Positions 17,474-26,918 of a stretch of DNA of 64,000 nt are shown here, piece after piece. Positions within the stretch are counted from its first letter, which is position 1; each line of letters opens with the position of its first letter. The stretch covers positions 1 to 64,000 of the forward strand of contig JBLWSY010000007.1 of NCBI GenBank assembly GCA_048270425.1, given 5' to 3'. Under the pieces are notes generated by a model, which had not been told where the DNA came from, made no database searches, and worked only from the letters and a program-made list of their open reading frames with translations. Both the position numbers and the translations under genes were made by a program. The DNA is from Oceanospirillum sp048270425 (GTDB taxonomy: Bacteria; Pseudomonadota; Gammaproteobacteria; Pseudomonadales; Halomonadaceae).

Positions 17474-18343
17474 ATGATTAAAGTCTTGGAGTTGCCAGCA
17501 GGTCAGGATCTATCGGAATTAAGTCGAGAACTCTGGGTGCGTAAGATCGGCCATCAGATACGTCAGAACCAGCAGATTCAGGAGATTTTTCTGGCCAACC
17601 CTGAGCATTATCCTCAACTGATGCAGCTGGTGCAGGATTGGCATCGTGGGGAGCTCGCTTACACGGTAGAGCCGGAAAAAACACAACCTCTGAATCTGAA
17701 TTCAGGTTTCAAGGCGGTTGCACAATGGCCGCTGACGGCGGTCATTCTTATAGTCAGCGGTCTGCTAACCGCCATGATTAACTTTGAACCGGAGCCAAAC
17801 TGGCTGGCATCTTTTACTATTGTTCCCTTCGAGCAGGTGAGAAATGGACTGGCATATCTGCCTTTGTGGCAGACGCTGCAGACCGGCGAAATCTGGCGCT
17901 TGCTGACACCGGCTTTTCTGCACTTTGGTGCTCTGCATCTGATTTTTAACAGTCTCTGGGTTTGGGAGTTGGGCCGTCTGATTGAGCGTCAGCAAACAAC
18001 CTTTCATCTGATGTCGCTCTTTCTGGTCAGCGGTATCAGCGCGAATTTAGCTCAGTATCTGATGGGCGATATTCTCTTTGGTGGCCTGTCTGGCGTCGTT
18101 TATGGCCTGCTGGGTTACTGCTGGTTTTGGGACCGTTTTGCCCGCCAGCCCATCTTTTATATTCGTAAGCCTGTGTTTGTTTTTCTGCTGATCTGGCTGC
18201 TGTTCTGTATGGTTGGTGGTGCCTCAATGCTGGGGTTCGGCGAGGTTGCGAACGCTGCTCATGTTGCAGGCTTGGTGACCGGCAGTCTCTGGGCTCTGAT
18301 CAGTGTTACCTTGTCAGGCAAATCCCGCTTTAGTCAGCGTTAA
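17474..18343 (+). CDS. Rhomboid intramembrane serine protease (GlpG-like)
   Basis: A 289-residue GlpG-like protease. Residues 1-75 form the cytoplasmic N-terminal domain and six membrane helices follow. Catalytic features are H155-x3-N159, the GLSG motif with nucleophile S206, and H263 in NAAHVAG. The longer frame upstream runs through a transcription terminator at 17399-17434, so ATG 17474 is preferred, though its Shine-Dalgarno is weak; ATG 17435 is an alternative immediately after the T-tract. Substrates are unknown. Confidence 0.9.
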   Translation: MIKVLELPAGQDLSELSRELWVRKIGHQIRQNQQIQEIFLANPEHYPQLMQLVQDWHRGELAYTVEPEKTQPLNLNSGFKAVAQWPLTAVILIVSGLLTAMINFEPEPNWLASFTIVPFEQVRNGLAYLPLWQTLQTGEIWRLLTPAFLHFGALHLIFNSLWVWELGRLIERQQTTFHLMSLFLVSGISANLAQYLMGDILFGGLSGVVYGLLGYCWFWDRFARQPIFYIRKPVFVFLLIWLLFCMVGGASMLGFGEVANAAHVAGLVTGSLWALISVTLSGKSRFSQR

Positions 18344-18539
18344 AATTTTCGGTCAGAGTTTTATCCGGCATAGATCACTTCGGATCAGGCTCTGATCGTT
18401 TATCCGTTGCGTATTTCCTGTGGTGACTTTTTATCTGTTTGCAGGCGCTCTGCAGACCGAAGATACGATATAATCCCTGTATTCAAGTCAGGTATTGGTG
18501 TTTGCCATTACCTGGGCCTATCTGATGACGGAGCTTCCC

Positions 18540-18785
18540 ATGACCCTACAAGATATGATCAAAAATATGACCCCTGAAATTTACGCCAGCCTGCGCCAGG
18601 CGGTAGAACTGCGCAAGTGGCCCAACGGTGTTCGTCTGACAGAAGAGCAGGTTGAGCTCTGTATGGAAGCAGTTATTCTGTTTGAATTTCAGCATGACAT
18701 GCCGGCTCAGGATCGGGTGGGCTTTATGGAAGACCAGTGTGAAAGCGATAAAGAACACACCGACATCATCAAAATTATGCACTGA
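18540..18785 (+). CDS. yeaC: YeaC family protein (DUF1315)
   Basis: An 81-residue protein matching DUF1315: MTPEIYASLRQAVELRKWPNG is nearly the family consensus and is followed by the usual L-T-x-E-Q stretch. Function unknown. ATG 18540 is preceded by GGAG at 6 nt; the longer in-frame start has no support. A TATAAT-like -10 sits near 18470. It lies 26 nt before the DUF2797 gene and probably forms an operon with it. Confidence 0.9.
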   Translation: MTLQDMIKNMTPEIYASLRQAVELRKWPNGVRLTEEQVELCMEAVILFEFQHDMPAQDRVGFMEDQCESDKEHTDIIKIMH

Positions 18786-18811
18786 TCGCGGATCTGAGTT
18801 CAGGAGTTACT

Positions 18812-19648
18812 ATGACCCTCATTTCCGGTCAGCTACATAAGATGTACACCCAGGATACCCAGCCGGTAAGTTACCAGCTGGAACTGGGTGAGGAAAAAAT
18901 TTCCCTGAATGCGCTTCTGGGTAAAAAACTGAAACTCAGTTTTCATGGGGCAATCAACTGTTGCCACTGTGGACGAAAAACCAGGAAGAGTTATTCACAG
19001 GGCTTCTGCTATCCCTGTTTTAAAAAACTGGCCCAGTGCGATACCTGCATTATGAGCCCTGAGAAGTGCCACTACGATGCCGGCACCTGCCGTGAACCTG
19101 AGTGGGGCGAGAAGTTTTGTTTTCAGGATCATATCGTTTACCTGGCTAACTCTTCTGGTCTTAAAGTGGGCATCACCCGCGAAACTCAGGTGCCGACCCG
19201 CTGGATGGATCAGGGTGCGATCAATGCGCTGCCAATTTTCCGGGTGAAAACCCGTAAGCAGTCCGGCCTGGTTGAAGATGCCATTCGTCAGCACACCTCG
19301 GATCGCACCAACTGGCGCAATATGCTCAAGGGTATTAATCCTGAGATTGACCTGCTGGCGGAGCGTGACCGTCTGCTGGAGCTGGCAAAAAATGATATCG
19401 CTGCGCTTCAGGCAGAACACGGTCTTGATGCCATCTACCCGTTGCCGGATGCCCGACCTTTTGTTTTCAGTTATCCCGTTGAAGCGCATCCTGAAAAGGT
19501 AACAGCACTGAATCTGGATAAAACACCGCAGGTCGAAGGCGTACTGAAGGGCATTAAAGGTCAGTACCTGATTCTGGATACCGGCGTGCTGAATATCCGT
19601 AAATTCAGCTCCTACCATGTGGATCTGGAAGTGGCTGACGCTGAATAA
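18812..19648 (+). CDS. DUF2797 domain-containing protein
   Basis: A 278-residue protein. Residues 48-100 contain paired cysteines (CCHCGRKTRKSYSQGFC, C-x2-C, later C-x6-C) fitting a double zinc ribbon. Residues 105-180 include HIVYLANSSGLKVGITRE, resembling the Y-x-L-x-x-x-G-x-x-K-x-G-I-T core of GIY-YIG-like folds. DUF2797 proteins are uncharacterised; nucleic-acid binding is a structural inference. GGAG precedes the ATG. Neighbour to yeaC/DUF1315, an association also seen in other gammaproteobacteria as far as I recall. Confidence 0.88.
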   Translation: MTLISGQLHKMYTQDTQPVSYQLELGEEKISLNALLGKKLKLSFHGAINCCHCGRKTRKSYSQGFCYPCFKKLAQCDTCIMSPEKCHYDAGTCREPEWGEKFCFQDHIVYLANSSGLKVGITRETQVPTRWMDQGAINALPIFRVKTRKQSGLVEDAIRQHTSDRTNWRNMLKGINPEIDLLAERDRLLELAKNDIAALQAEHGLDAIYPLPDARPFVFSYPVEAHPEKVTALNLDKTPQVEGVLKGIKGQYLILDTGVLNIRKFSSYHVDLEVADAE

Positions 19649-19699
19649 GCTCATCGACCCAAGCCGATCGCTTCTGTTATTTACCTGTTGAGTTCAATC

Positions 19700-20134
19700 A
19701 TGAGTGCTTTTTTTGATGCTTATGCGCTTGTCGGCGGACTACTGATCGGCCTGAGCGCAACGTTGCTACTGCTGCTAAATGGCCGTATTGCCGGTATCAG
19801 TGGTATCTGTGCCAATTTGCTGAGCCTTTCCTTTAGTGGCAAAAATACCCGGGGGGCTTTGTTCCTGCTGGCGATGATTCTTGCTGGCGGTATCACTTAT
19901 CAACTGATGGGGGATGCCTTAGCGGTGCCAAGGGAAGGTTTTCCTGTCGGGTTGCTGGCGCTGTCCGGTTTTCTGGTGGGTGTTGGCACCCGTTTGGCCA
20001 ATGGTTGTACCAGTGGCCATGGTGTTTGCGGACTGGGGCGTCGTTCCTGGCGCTCGCTGATGGCAACGCTTTGCTTTATGACCACAGGTATTCTGACGGT
20101 TCTTCTGCTGAGAATCAGTGGGGTACTGGTATGA
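19700..20134 (+). CDS. YeeE/YedE-family transporter, first half
   Basis: A 144-residue membrane protein of the YeeE/YedE (sulfur-compound) transporter family in split form. GRIAGISGI and the strictly conserved GTRLANGCTSGHGVCGLGR, with the Cys used for thiosulfate or polysulfide recognition in this family, are visible. It pairs with the next gene; together they equal one full YeeE protein. ATG 19700 is preferred to the in-frame TTG four codons upstream. The stop overlaps the next start as ATGA. Confidence 0.92.
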   Translation: MSAFFDAYALVGGLLIGLSATLLLLLNGRIAGISGICANLLSLSFSGKNTRGALFLLAMILAGGITYQLMGDALAVPREGFPVGLLALSGFLVGVGTRLANGCTSGHGVCGLGRRSWRSLMATLCFMTTGILTVLLLRISGVLV

Positions 20135-20577
20135 ATCTGAAAGCTATTTTTGCCTCTCTGTTCTGCGGAGCCTTGTTCGGTACCGGCCTTGTGGTTTCCG
20201 GTATGACAGATCCCCTTAAGGTTCAGGGCTTTCTGGATATTACCGGTAATTGGCAGCCAGCGCTGATGTGGGTAATGGGTGGCGCTGTAGTGGTCACGGC
20301 GATCTTTTTTCCGTTGGTACTGAAACGCCAGCAGCCGGTATTTACCTACCGTTTCCATCTGCCGGGTGTTGCCCCTGTGGATCGTCGTTTACTGATCGGT
20401 TCCGGACTGTTTGGTATCGGCTGGGGACTCTCCGGTTACTGTCCGGGACCTGCTCTGGTCACGGCAGTGATTAACGGGGCTGAGGCGATGATCTTTATTC
20501 CGGCGATGCTGGCAGGTTTTTGGGTTGCCGGTCGTTTTTGTGGTGAGTGTCAGCCTGTAAGCGCTGACCAAGATTGA
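20131..20577 (+). CDS. YeeE/YedE-family transporter, second half (DUF6691)
   Basis: A 148-residue membrane protein with about four hydrophobic segments. FGTGLVVSGMTDPLKVQGFLD and GWGLSGYCPGPAL, which contains the second conserved cysteine, match the C-terminal half of YeeE/YedE transporters. ATG 20131 overlaps the upstream TGA (ATGA), indicating translational coupling and a heteromeric pair. Expected substrate is a small reduced sulfur compound by family knowledge; nothing in the neighbourhood proves it. Confidence 0.92.
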   Translation: MNLKAIFASLFCGALFGTGLVVSGMTDPLKVQGFLDITGNWQPALMWVMGGAVVVTAIFFPLVLKRQQPVFTYRFHLPGVAPVDRRLLIGSGLFGIGWGLSGYCPGPALVTAVINGAEAMIFIPAMLAGFWVAGRFCGECQPVSADQD

Positions 20578-20613
20578 TTGTCTGCCGATGATAAATACCC
20601 GATTCGCTTTATT

Positions 20614-20637
20614 AAGCCCGCATGTGCGGGCTTTTTT
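20614..20637 (+). terminator. Intrinsic terminator after split YeeE pair
   Basis: AAGCCCGCA-TG-TGCGGGCTT followed by TTTT. Compact GC-rich stem with T-tract. Confidence 0.85.
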
Positions 20638-20671
20638 GACAGTGGGTATCCAGTTTGACCTGCTATAACCT

Positions 20672-22960
20672 TTAGCTGGCTGCTGCTGATTCAGCATATT
20701 GCTGACAAAGGCGAACAAAATCTGTCATCGGCAGTGGCTGGCTGTAGAGAAAACCCTGTGCCATTTCGCAATGACTTCGAATCAGTAACTCTGCCTGGTA
20801 CTCGGTTTCGACACCCTCTGCGATAACCTCAAGATTCAGGCTGTTAGCCAGGCCGATGACCGAGGAGATCAGGGCGTGATCGTTTTGGTCTTCAGCGCTC
20901 TCAGGCATAAAGCTGCGGTCAATTTTCAGACGATCCACAGGAAGGCTCTGCAGCCGGCCCAGAGAGGAATAACCGGTGCCAAAGTCGTCAATGGCGACCT
21001 GAATGCCGATCTCCTGAAGCTGATGCAGTACCTGAACCACCTGATCATTCTCTTTCATTAGCGCGGTTTCGGTAATCTCAAGTTCCAGTGCCTTAGCGGG
21101 CATTCCGGTTCTTTGCAGAATATTCAACAGATCTTCATAGAAATCGCTGCGCAGCAGTTGCACCATAGAGACATTGACGCAGACCCGCTTTAGATCCATA
21201 TCCAAAGACTGCCAGCTGAGAAAGTCCAGACAGGACTGCTCCAGGACCCTAAGCCCAAGAGGGATAATTAATCCGGTAGCTTCTGCAGCCGGGATAAAGA
21301 GATCCGGGCCGATACGTTTGTCGCCCTGCTGCCAGCGAACCAGTGCCTCTGCGCTGCAGATCTGACCGGTTTTCAGATCGATCTGAGGTTGATAGAAAAC
21401 CACGAACTCTTCCGGTGACTCATTCAGGGCGCGCCTCAGTTCCAGTTCTATTTCCATCTTCTGAATTGCATTGCTGGTCAGCTGAGAGGTGTAAAACTGG
21501 AAGTTATTTTTGCCGATATCCTTTGCCCGATAAAGCGCCGTATCGGCATTTCGTAACAAGGTGGTGCCTGTTGAACCGTCATCCGGATAGCAGCACAGAC
21601 CGATACTGCAGGTGATAAAGAGTTTGTGGCCGTCCACGTCAAAAGGGTTTTCAAAGGCGCTTAAGAGTCCGGTGGCAAAAGCTGTGCTGCAGCGGGAGTC
21701 ACCCAGATCCCGTCCGAGGATAATAAACTCATCGCCACCCTGACGGGCAATGATATCGCTGTCAGAAATAATGGTTGTCAGGCGTTGTGCTACAGCCTGA
21801 ACCAGCTGATCACCTACCTGATGACCAAAGCTGTCATTTACCGCCTGGAAGTTATCCAGATCAAGGTAAGCGATACAGAAGTGCTCTTTGTTCTTCTCAG
21901 CATTAGGAATCAGAGTATTGATACGATCTCTGAGTTGGGGCAGGTTTGGCAGTTGAGTCAGGTCATCCAGGCCTGTGTCCTTCAGGCTGTTGATCTCATA
22001 CATCATGGAGATATATTTCTGCACGTTACCGCTGGCATCTTTCATTGCCATGATCTTCTGCCAGATATGCTGATCTTCCCCTTTCTTGTTACGGTTGATC
22101 ACTTCACCCTGCCACTGGCCCCGGCTGATTAACTGATTCCATAGCGCCTGATAAAAGCTGCTGTCATGTTTACCGGATTGGAATATTTCAGGAGTTTTAC
22201 CCTTTACCTCTTCCAGCTCGTAGCCAGTGATTTTAGTGAAGGCCGGGTTGATATTCAGGATGCGGCTGTGGACGTCGGTAATCAGGTAGGCTTCGTCCGA
22301 CATCTCAAACACCAGTGCCGCCTGATCCATTGCATCCTGATGTTGCTGCTGCTTACTGATATCGCTGACGGCAACAGTAATCGTATCGACCTGAGCTTTT
22401 TCGTCCAGAGTAACCGACCATTGGAAATGAGCGGTAAAGGTGAATCCCTGTTTGTGGCGTTGGGGCAACCGGAGTTCACCTTCCTGCTCATTTTCACCTG
22501 CCAGTGCGGTAATACTGGTGGTCAGGTAGCGAACGTCCTGCGGGCTTAGACAAAGAAGTTCGATACGCTCCGGCAGCGTTTCTTTATACCCGTAGACTTT
22601 TTTGGCCGCCTGGTTAGCAAAGATGATCTCGCCATCGGGCGTGTATTGAATGATGCCGTGGCTAACGCTTTGCAGTACCTGCTGCAGAAAGGAGGAGTGA
22701 CGATCCAGTTTATTCTGAATCGAGTTTTTCTGTCTCAGGCCAAGACTGGTCAAGCTGAAGATCAGGAGCCCGGATAGAATGACAAAGGTCCAGCCTTTGT
22801 ACGTTTGAATTTCAGAAAGCAGAACGGGATCCTGCACCATACTTTCCAGAACTCGGTCAGAAAAGTAGATCCAGAGCAGGGAAAAAACAACATAAACCGA
22901 GGCGACCTTTAACGGCAAGGCTAACTTTAACTGCTCGGCTTTTAACTGCGTATGATCCAT
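20672..22960 (-). CDS. PAS-GGDEF-EAL cyclic-di-GMP signalling protein
   Basis: A 762-residue membrane protein. Two hydrophobic segments lie at about 15-35 and 57-75, PAS domains at about 90-200 and 215-335, a GGDEF domain at about 340-495 and an EAL domain at about 510-755. The synthase site reads RQGGDEF and is intact; the phosphodiesterase motif SAEALVRW and the later IDDFGTGYSSL are intact too, so both making and breaking c-di-GMP are possible. No I-site RxxD is obvious before GGDEF. Single gene, divergent from pepN. Confidence 0.95.
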   Translation of the reverse strand: MDHTQLKAEQLKLALPLKVASVYVVFSLLWIYFSDRVLESMVQDPVLLSEIQTYKGWTFVILSGLLIFSLTSLGLRQKNSIQNKLDRHSSFLQQVLQSVSHGIIQYTPDGEIIFANQAAKKVYGYKETLPERIELLCLSPQDVRYLTTSITALAGENEQEGELRLPQRHKQGFTFTAHFQWSVTLDEKAQVDTITVAVSDISKQQQHQDAMDQAALVFEMSDEAYLITDVHSRILNINPAFTKITGYELEEVKGKTPEIFQSGKHDSSFYQALWNQLISRGQWQGEVINRNKKGEDQHIWQKIMAMKDASGNVQKYISMMYEINSLKDTGLDDLTQLPNLPQLRDRINTLIPNAEKNKEHFCIAYLDLDNFQAVNDSFGHQVGDQLVQAVAQRLTTIISDSDIIARQGGDEFIILGRDLGDSRCSTAFATGLLSAFENPFDVDGHKLFITCSIGLCCYPDDGSTGTTLLRNADTALYRAKDIGKNNFQFYTSQLTSNAIQKMEIELELRRALNESPEEFVVFYQPQIDLKTGQICSAEALVRWQQGDKRIGPDLFIPAAEATGLIIPLGLRVLEQSCLDFLSWQSLDMDLKRVCVNVSMVQLLRSDFYEDLLNILQRTGMPAKALELEITETALMKENDQVVQVLHQLQEIGIQVAIDDFGTGYSSLGRLQSLPVDRLKIDRSFMPESAEDQNDHALISSVIGLANSLNLEVIAEGVETEYQAELLIRSHCEMAQGFLYSQPLPMTDFVRLCQQYAESAAAS

Positions 22961-23321
22961 GAGAAAGAAATTCGCCTGTTTAACTCAATCAGAAGTATTA
23001 AAAGGTCGTGACGTCTTTTTGGCTTGGTTTCAGGACTGCCGATTCAATTTTTAGCAGTGTACAGAATCGCTACGTTTTACAGTGTAGTGCTTATGTTTAA
23101 ATTTCGTCTGCAGATTCCTTCGCAGATGAATCCGCAGCATGTTTTAATCCTGTATACAAACAAGCTTTTTTACAGGATGCGTACTCTAACTTGATTAGAA
23201 AGCTTAGTCTAAAGTTAAGCCGCTCCTTGCCCTGTTTAAACCTGAATTTTTTTAACTCTTTTTGTCCTGACGCAAGCTTTGCGAGCATTCGGGCGATGTT
23301 GTGATACTAAATGGGTGTGTT
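22961..23321. other. Intergenic region between divergent GGDEF-EAL gene and pepN
   Basis: About 360 bp without a supported gene. It must contain both divergent promoters, but I see no clear -10/-35 pair, operator palindrome or structured RNA. One short minus-strand frame here has no Shine-Dalgarno and is not credible. Confidence 0.6.
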
Positions 23322-25970
23322 ATGAGTTCTGACAACAACGACGTTATTTATCTCAAAGATTATCTGCCACCGGCGTTTCTGGTGCAGTCTGTTGATCTGG
23401 TTTTTGATCTGTATCCCCATGAAACCCGCGTGCAAAGCCGTATCACCTTTAACCGTAACTGTGAGCGTGATGCAGGTCTTCCGCTGGAACTGCATGGCAG
23501 CGAACTTAAGCTGATTTCCGTGGCGATTGATGGTGCAGTGCTGAATGCTGATCAGTATCAGATTACGGGTGAGCAGCTGATTATTCCGAATGTTCCGGAC
23601 CAGTTTGTGCTGGAAACCGAGGTTGAGATCGACCCCGCCAACAATACCTCCCTGGAAGGTCTGTATCGTTCCAACACTATGTTTTGTACCCAGTGTGAGG
23701 CGGAAGGCTTCCGCAAGATCACCTACTACCCGGATCGTCCGGATGTAATGGCGGCCTTTACTACCAAGGTCATCGCCGACAAAACCGAGTATCCGGTACT
23801 GCTCTCCAACGGTAACCCGATCGGCAAGGGGGATCTGGACAACAATCGCCACTTTGTTACCTGGCAGGACCCGTTTGATAAACCTGCGTACCTGTTTGCG
23901 TTGGTTGCCGGTGATCTGCAGGTGGTGAAAGATACCTTTACCACTATGAGTGGTCGTAATGTCGCGCTGGAGATCTGGGTCGAGCCGGAAAATATCACCA
24001 AGTGTGATCATGCTATGGCCTCTCTGAAAGCCTCCATGAAGTGGGATGAAGAGGTTTACGGCCGGGAATATGATCTGGACATCTACATGATCGTAGCAGT
24101 TAACGATTTCAACATGGGGGCAATGGAGAACAAGGGCCTTAATATCTTTAACTCCTCCTGTGTACTGGCCCGCCCGGATACTGCAACGGATGATGCTTTC
24201 CAGCGTATCGAAGGCGTAGTGGCACACGAGTATTTCCACAACTGGTCCGGCAACCGTGTGACCTGCCGTGACTGGTTCCAGCTCTCCCTGAAAGAAGGTT
24301 TTACCGTTTATCGGGATCAGTGTTTCTCGGCGGATATGAATGATGCCGCTGTAAAACGTATCGAAGATGTTGCCATGCTGCGTACCGCTCAGTTTGCTGA
24401 AGACGCAGGTCCGACCGCGCATCCGGTGCGCCCGGATCACTTTATCGAGATCTCCAACTTCTACACCCTGACCATCTATGAGAAGGGTTCGGAGATCGTG
24501 CGCATGATTGCTAATCTCTTGGGGCCGGATCAGTTTCGCAAAGGCTCTGATCTTTACTTTGAGCGTCACGATGGTCAGGCGGTCACCGTTGAAGACTTTG
24601 TGGCGGCTATGGCAGATGCTTCCGGCATCGACTTTACCCAGTTTATGCGTTGGTACAGCCAGGCGGGAACGCCGGAACTGACCGTCAGCAGTTCTTTCGA
24701 TGCCAATAACAAACAGTACTGTCTGACCGTACGCCAGCGAACCCCTTCTACGCCTGATCAGCCTGAGAAACAACCTCTGCATATTCCGGTCAAAATTGGT
24801 TTGTTGAATGCCGCAGGTGACGATCTGCCGCTGACACTCAGCTCTGGCGAAGCGTCCGGTGAGCAGGGGGATTCCAATCGTGTATTGCATCTGCGCGAAG
24901 CGGAACAAACCTTTGTTTTTGACGGTATCGAAGAAGCGCCGGTACCGTCATTACTACGGGGGTTTTCGGCACCGGTGAAGCTAAGTTTTGATTATTCCCA
25001 AGAGCAGCTTCTGCACCTGATGCGCCATGATTCTGATGGTTTCAATCGCTGGGATGCTGGCCAGCGACTGGCAATATCAGCACTGAAGGCGATGATTGCT
25101 GACTATGAATCCGGTCAGATGCCGGAACTTGATCCTGCTCTGATCGAGGCATATAAAGGCCTGTTCAGTGCCGGTCTTGAGCCTGCTATTCTGGCGGAAA
25201 TGCTGATACTGCCCGGCGAAGCTTATTTGGCCGAGCAGTTTGATGTCGTACCGGTGGATGCAATTCACGCCTGCCGTAACATTGCTCGCAGAACCCTGGC
25301 GCAGGCGTTAAGTGCTGAGCTGGAACAGGCGGTTGTCGCAAACCAGCTGAGCGGTGAATACCGCCCGGTAGCGGAAGATATCGCCAAGCGTCGTCTGAAA
25401 AATATTTGTCAGTCGTATCTGATGACTCTGGAAACTGAAGCCGCGGTTGAACGCAGCTGGCAGCAGTTCACCACAGCAGACAACATGACCGATCAGCATG
25501 CGGCTTTGACTGCTTTAGTGCACTCCCGGCAGGATGAGAAAGCCAAAGCAGCGTTGGAAAGCTTTGAGCAGCAGTGGAAAGATGATGCCCTGGTAATGGA
25601 TCAGTGGTTCCAGGTTCAGGCCAGCCGCCCACATCCGGATGCGTTGGCGCGGGTTAAGGCACTGATGGAGCATCCCGCCTTCAGTCTGAAGAACCCCAAT
25701 AAGGTGCGTTCATTAATCAGTGTTTACTGTAACCAGAACCGCGTTAACTTCCACAGCATCGATGGCCTGAGTTATCAGTTCCTGGTGGATGTGGTGCTGG
25801 AACTGGATGCGATGAACCCGCAGATCGCTTCCCGTCTGATCACCCCGCTGACCCGTTGGCAGAAAATGGACAGCAAACGTCAGCAGCTTATGCAGGTCGA
25901 ACTGAAACGCATTGCAGAAGCGGACTTGTCGAAGGACTTGTTTGAAGTCGTCCAGAAAGCGTTGCCTTAA
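23322..25970 (+). CDS. pepN: Aminopeptidase N
   Basis: An 882-residue M1-family zinc aminopeptidase (E. coli PepN 870). The exopeptidase motif GAMENKGLN and the zinc site HEYFHNW (H-E-x-x-H) followed 18 residues later by the third ligand in LKEGFTVYRDQ are intact. It trims N-terminal residues from peptides in the cytoplasm. ATG 23322 begins the family-typical N-terminus; the upstream in-frame GTG at 23301 has no Shine-Dalgarno. Monocistronic and followed by a bidirectional terminator. Confidence 0.97.
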   Translation: MSSDNNDVIYLKDYLPPAFLVQSVDLVFDLYPHETRVQSRITFNRNCERDAGLPLELHGSELKLISVAIDGAVLNADQYQITGEQLIIPNVPDQFVLETEVEIDPANNTSLEGLYRSNTMFCTQCEAEGFRKITYYPDRPDVMAAFTTKVIADKTEYPVLLSNGNPIGKGDLDNNRHFVTWQDPFDKPAYLFALVAGDLQVVKDTFTTMSGRNVALEIWVEPENITKCDHAMASLKASMKWDEEVYGREYDLDIYMIVAVNDFNMGAMENKGLNIFNSSCVLARPDTATDDAFQRIEGVVAHEYFHNWSGNRVTCRDWFQLSLKEGFTVYRDQCFSADMNDAAVKRIEDVAMLRTAQFAEDAGPTAHPVRPDHFIEISNFYTLTIYEKGSEIVRMIANLLGPDQFRKGSDLYFERHDGQAVTVEDFVAAMADASGIDFTQFMRWYSQAGTPELTVSSSFDANNKQYCLTVRQRTPSTPDQPEKQPLHIPVKIGLLNAAGDDLPLTLSSGEASGEQGDSNRVLHLREAEQTFVFDGIEEAPVPSLLRGFSAPVKLSFDYSQEQLLHLMRHDSDGFNRWDAGQRLAISALKAMIADYESGQMPELDPALIEAYKGLFSAGLEPAILAEMLILPGEAYLAEQFDVVPVDAIHACRNIARRTLAQALSAELEQAVVANQLSGEYRPVAEDIAKRRLKNICQSYLMTLETEAAVERSWQQFTTADNMTDQHAALTALVHSRQDEKAKAALESFEQQWKDDALVMDQWFQVQASRPHPDALARVKALMEHPAFSLKNPNKVRSLISVYCNQNRVNFHSIDGLSYQFLVDVVLELDAMNPQIASRLITPLTRWQKMDSKRQQLMQVELKRIAEADLSKDLFEVVQKALP

Positions 25971-26010
25971 AAAAGAGGGCGTCCGTCTCGGACGCTTTGA
26001 AAGGGTGCAT

Positions 26011-26041
26011 AAAAAACCCAAGCCTAGGCTTGGGTTTTTTT
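26011..26041. terminator. Bidirectional terminator between pepN and slyD
   Basis: AAAAAACCCAAGCC-TAGGCTTGGGTTTTTTT is a near-perfect palindrome with A-tract on one side and T-tract on the other, serving the convergent pepN (+) and slyD (-). Confidence 0.92.
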
Positions 26042-26098
26042 GTTTCATCACTCTCAATTAAAAAAACGGAGAGCGAATGATCAGCAACGGATTGCTGA

Positions 26099-26584
26099 TT
26101 AGTGCTGATGACCGCCAGCACCGTGAACGTGACCATGTTCCAGCTCTTCAGCAGATGCATCACGAACTTCAACAACTTCAACATCAAAGTTCAGAGTTAC
26201 GCCCGCCAGAGGGTGGTTTGCATCGATGGTTACTTTGCCATCTTCAACCTTGGTTACAGTTACTGCGATCGGCTGACCAGTGTTGGATTCCGCGTGGAAC
26301 TCCATACCAACCTGTACTTCGTCTACGCCCTGGAACATCTCTGCAGGAACTTCCTGAACCAGCTCAGCAATGTGCTCGCCGTAGCCGTCTGCTGGGGCAA
26401 CAGTAACGTTCAGCTTGTCACCAACTGCTTTACCGACCAGAGCATCTTCCAGACCTGGAATAATATTAGCGGCACCGTGCAGGTATGCCAGTGGCTCTGC
26501 ACCTGCGGAAGAGTCGATAGTGTCGCCCGCTTCGTTAGTCAGAGTGTAGTGAATGGATACAACTGCGTTGTCCTGAATTTGCAT
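26099..26584 (-). CDS. slyD: FKBP-type peptidyl-prolyl isomerase SlyD
   Basis: A 161-residue SlyD: FKBP domain with the insert-in-flap chaperone domain (LNVTVAPADGYGEHI to about residue 125) and a short histidine-rich tail (HGHVHGAGGHQH) that can bind Ni or Zn. The tail is much shorter than the Cys/His-rich tail of E. coli SlyD (196 residues), as in many marine gammaproteobacteria. It works as a folding helper and metallochaperone. Convergent with pepN, single gene. Confidence 0.95.
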   Translation of the reverse strand: MQIQDNAVVSIHYTLTNEAGDTIDSSAGAEPLAYLHGAANIIPGLEDALVGKAVGDKLNVTVAPADGYGEHIAELVQEVPAEMFQGVDEVQVGMEFHAESNTGQPIAVTVTKVEDGKVTIDANHPLAGVTLNFDVEVVEVRDASAEELEHGHVHGAGGHQH

Positions 26585-26918
26585 GGGGTGCCCCTTTGCT
26601 TTAACTGTATTTAGCGTTTAATGTGGCAGGATAACATGCCCCGTAGGCGTGTATGCAAGCCGGGAAGGGAATTTCCGGGTTAAAGGATTGATTACACCAT
26701 CAAATGTTTGTGGTTTTTCTGGCGGTTACGAATAAACAAATGTAAGATTTTGTCAGAAAGGTAATGTTTTGTAACAAAGCGTATAGAACTTGACCAGAGT
26801 CACAATGTTTGAGCCCCAAGTCACAAAAAAAGATCTGCTAAAAGAGAGCCTTACTAAAAAGGCCTGCAGAAAGTTATTGAGACAACAACCTTTAAATTGA
26901 GCAACAGGATGCTGCGCC
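26585..26918. other. Intergenic region between slyD and the Aer-like gene
   Basis: About 330 bp upstream of two divergent genes. It is AT-rich toward the chemoreceptor. I see no clear sigma-28 flagellar promoter, operator or RNA structure beyond a short AGGCCT-centred repeat near 26860. Confidence 0.5.

Noticed and set aside
23097..23288. 63-codon minus-strand frame in the pepN upstream gap
   Set aside because: No Shine-Dalgarno and no recognisable features.
23307..24908. 533-codon open frame on the minus strand inside pepN
   Set aside because: It is antisense to a complete, motif-bearing pepN and shows no domain; a shadow of biased third positions.
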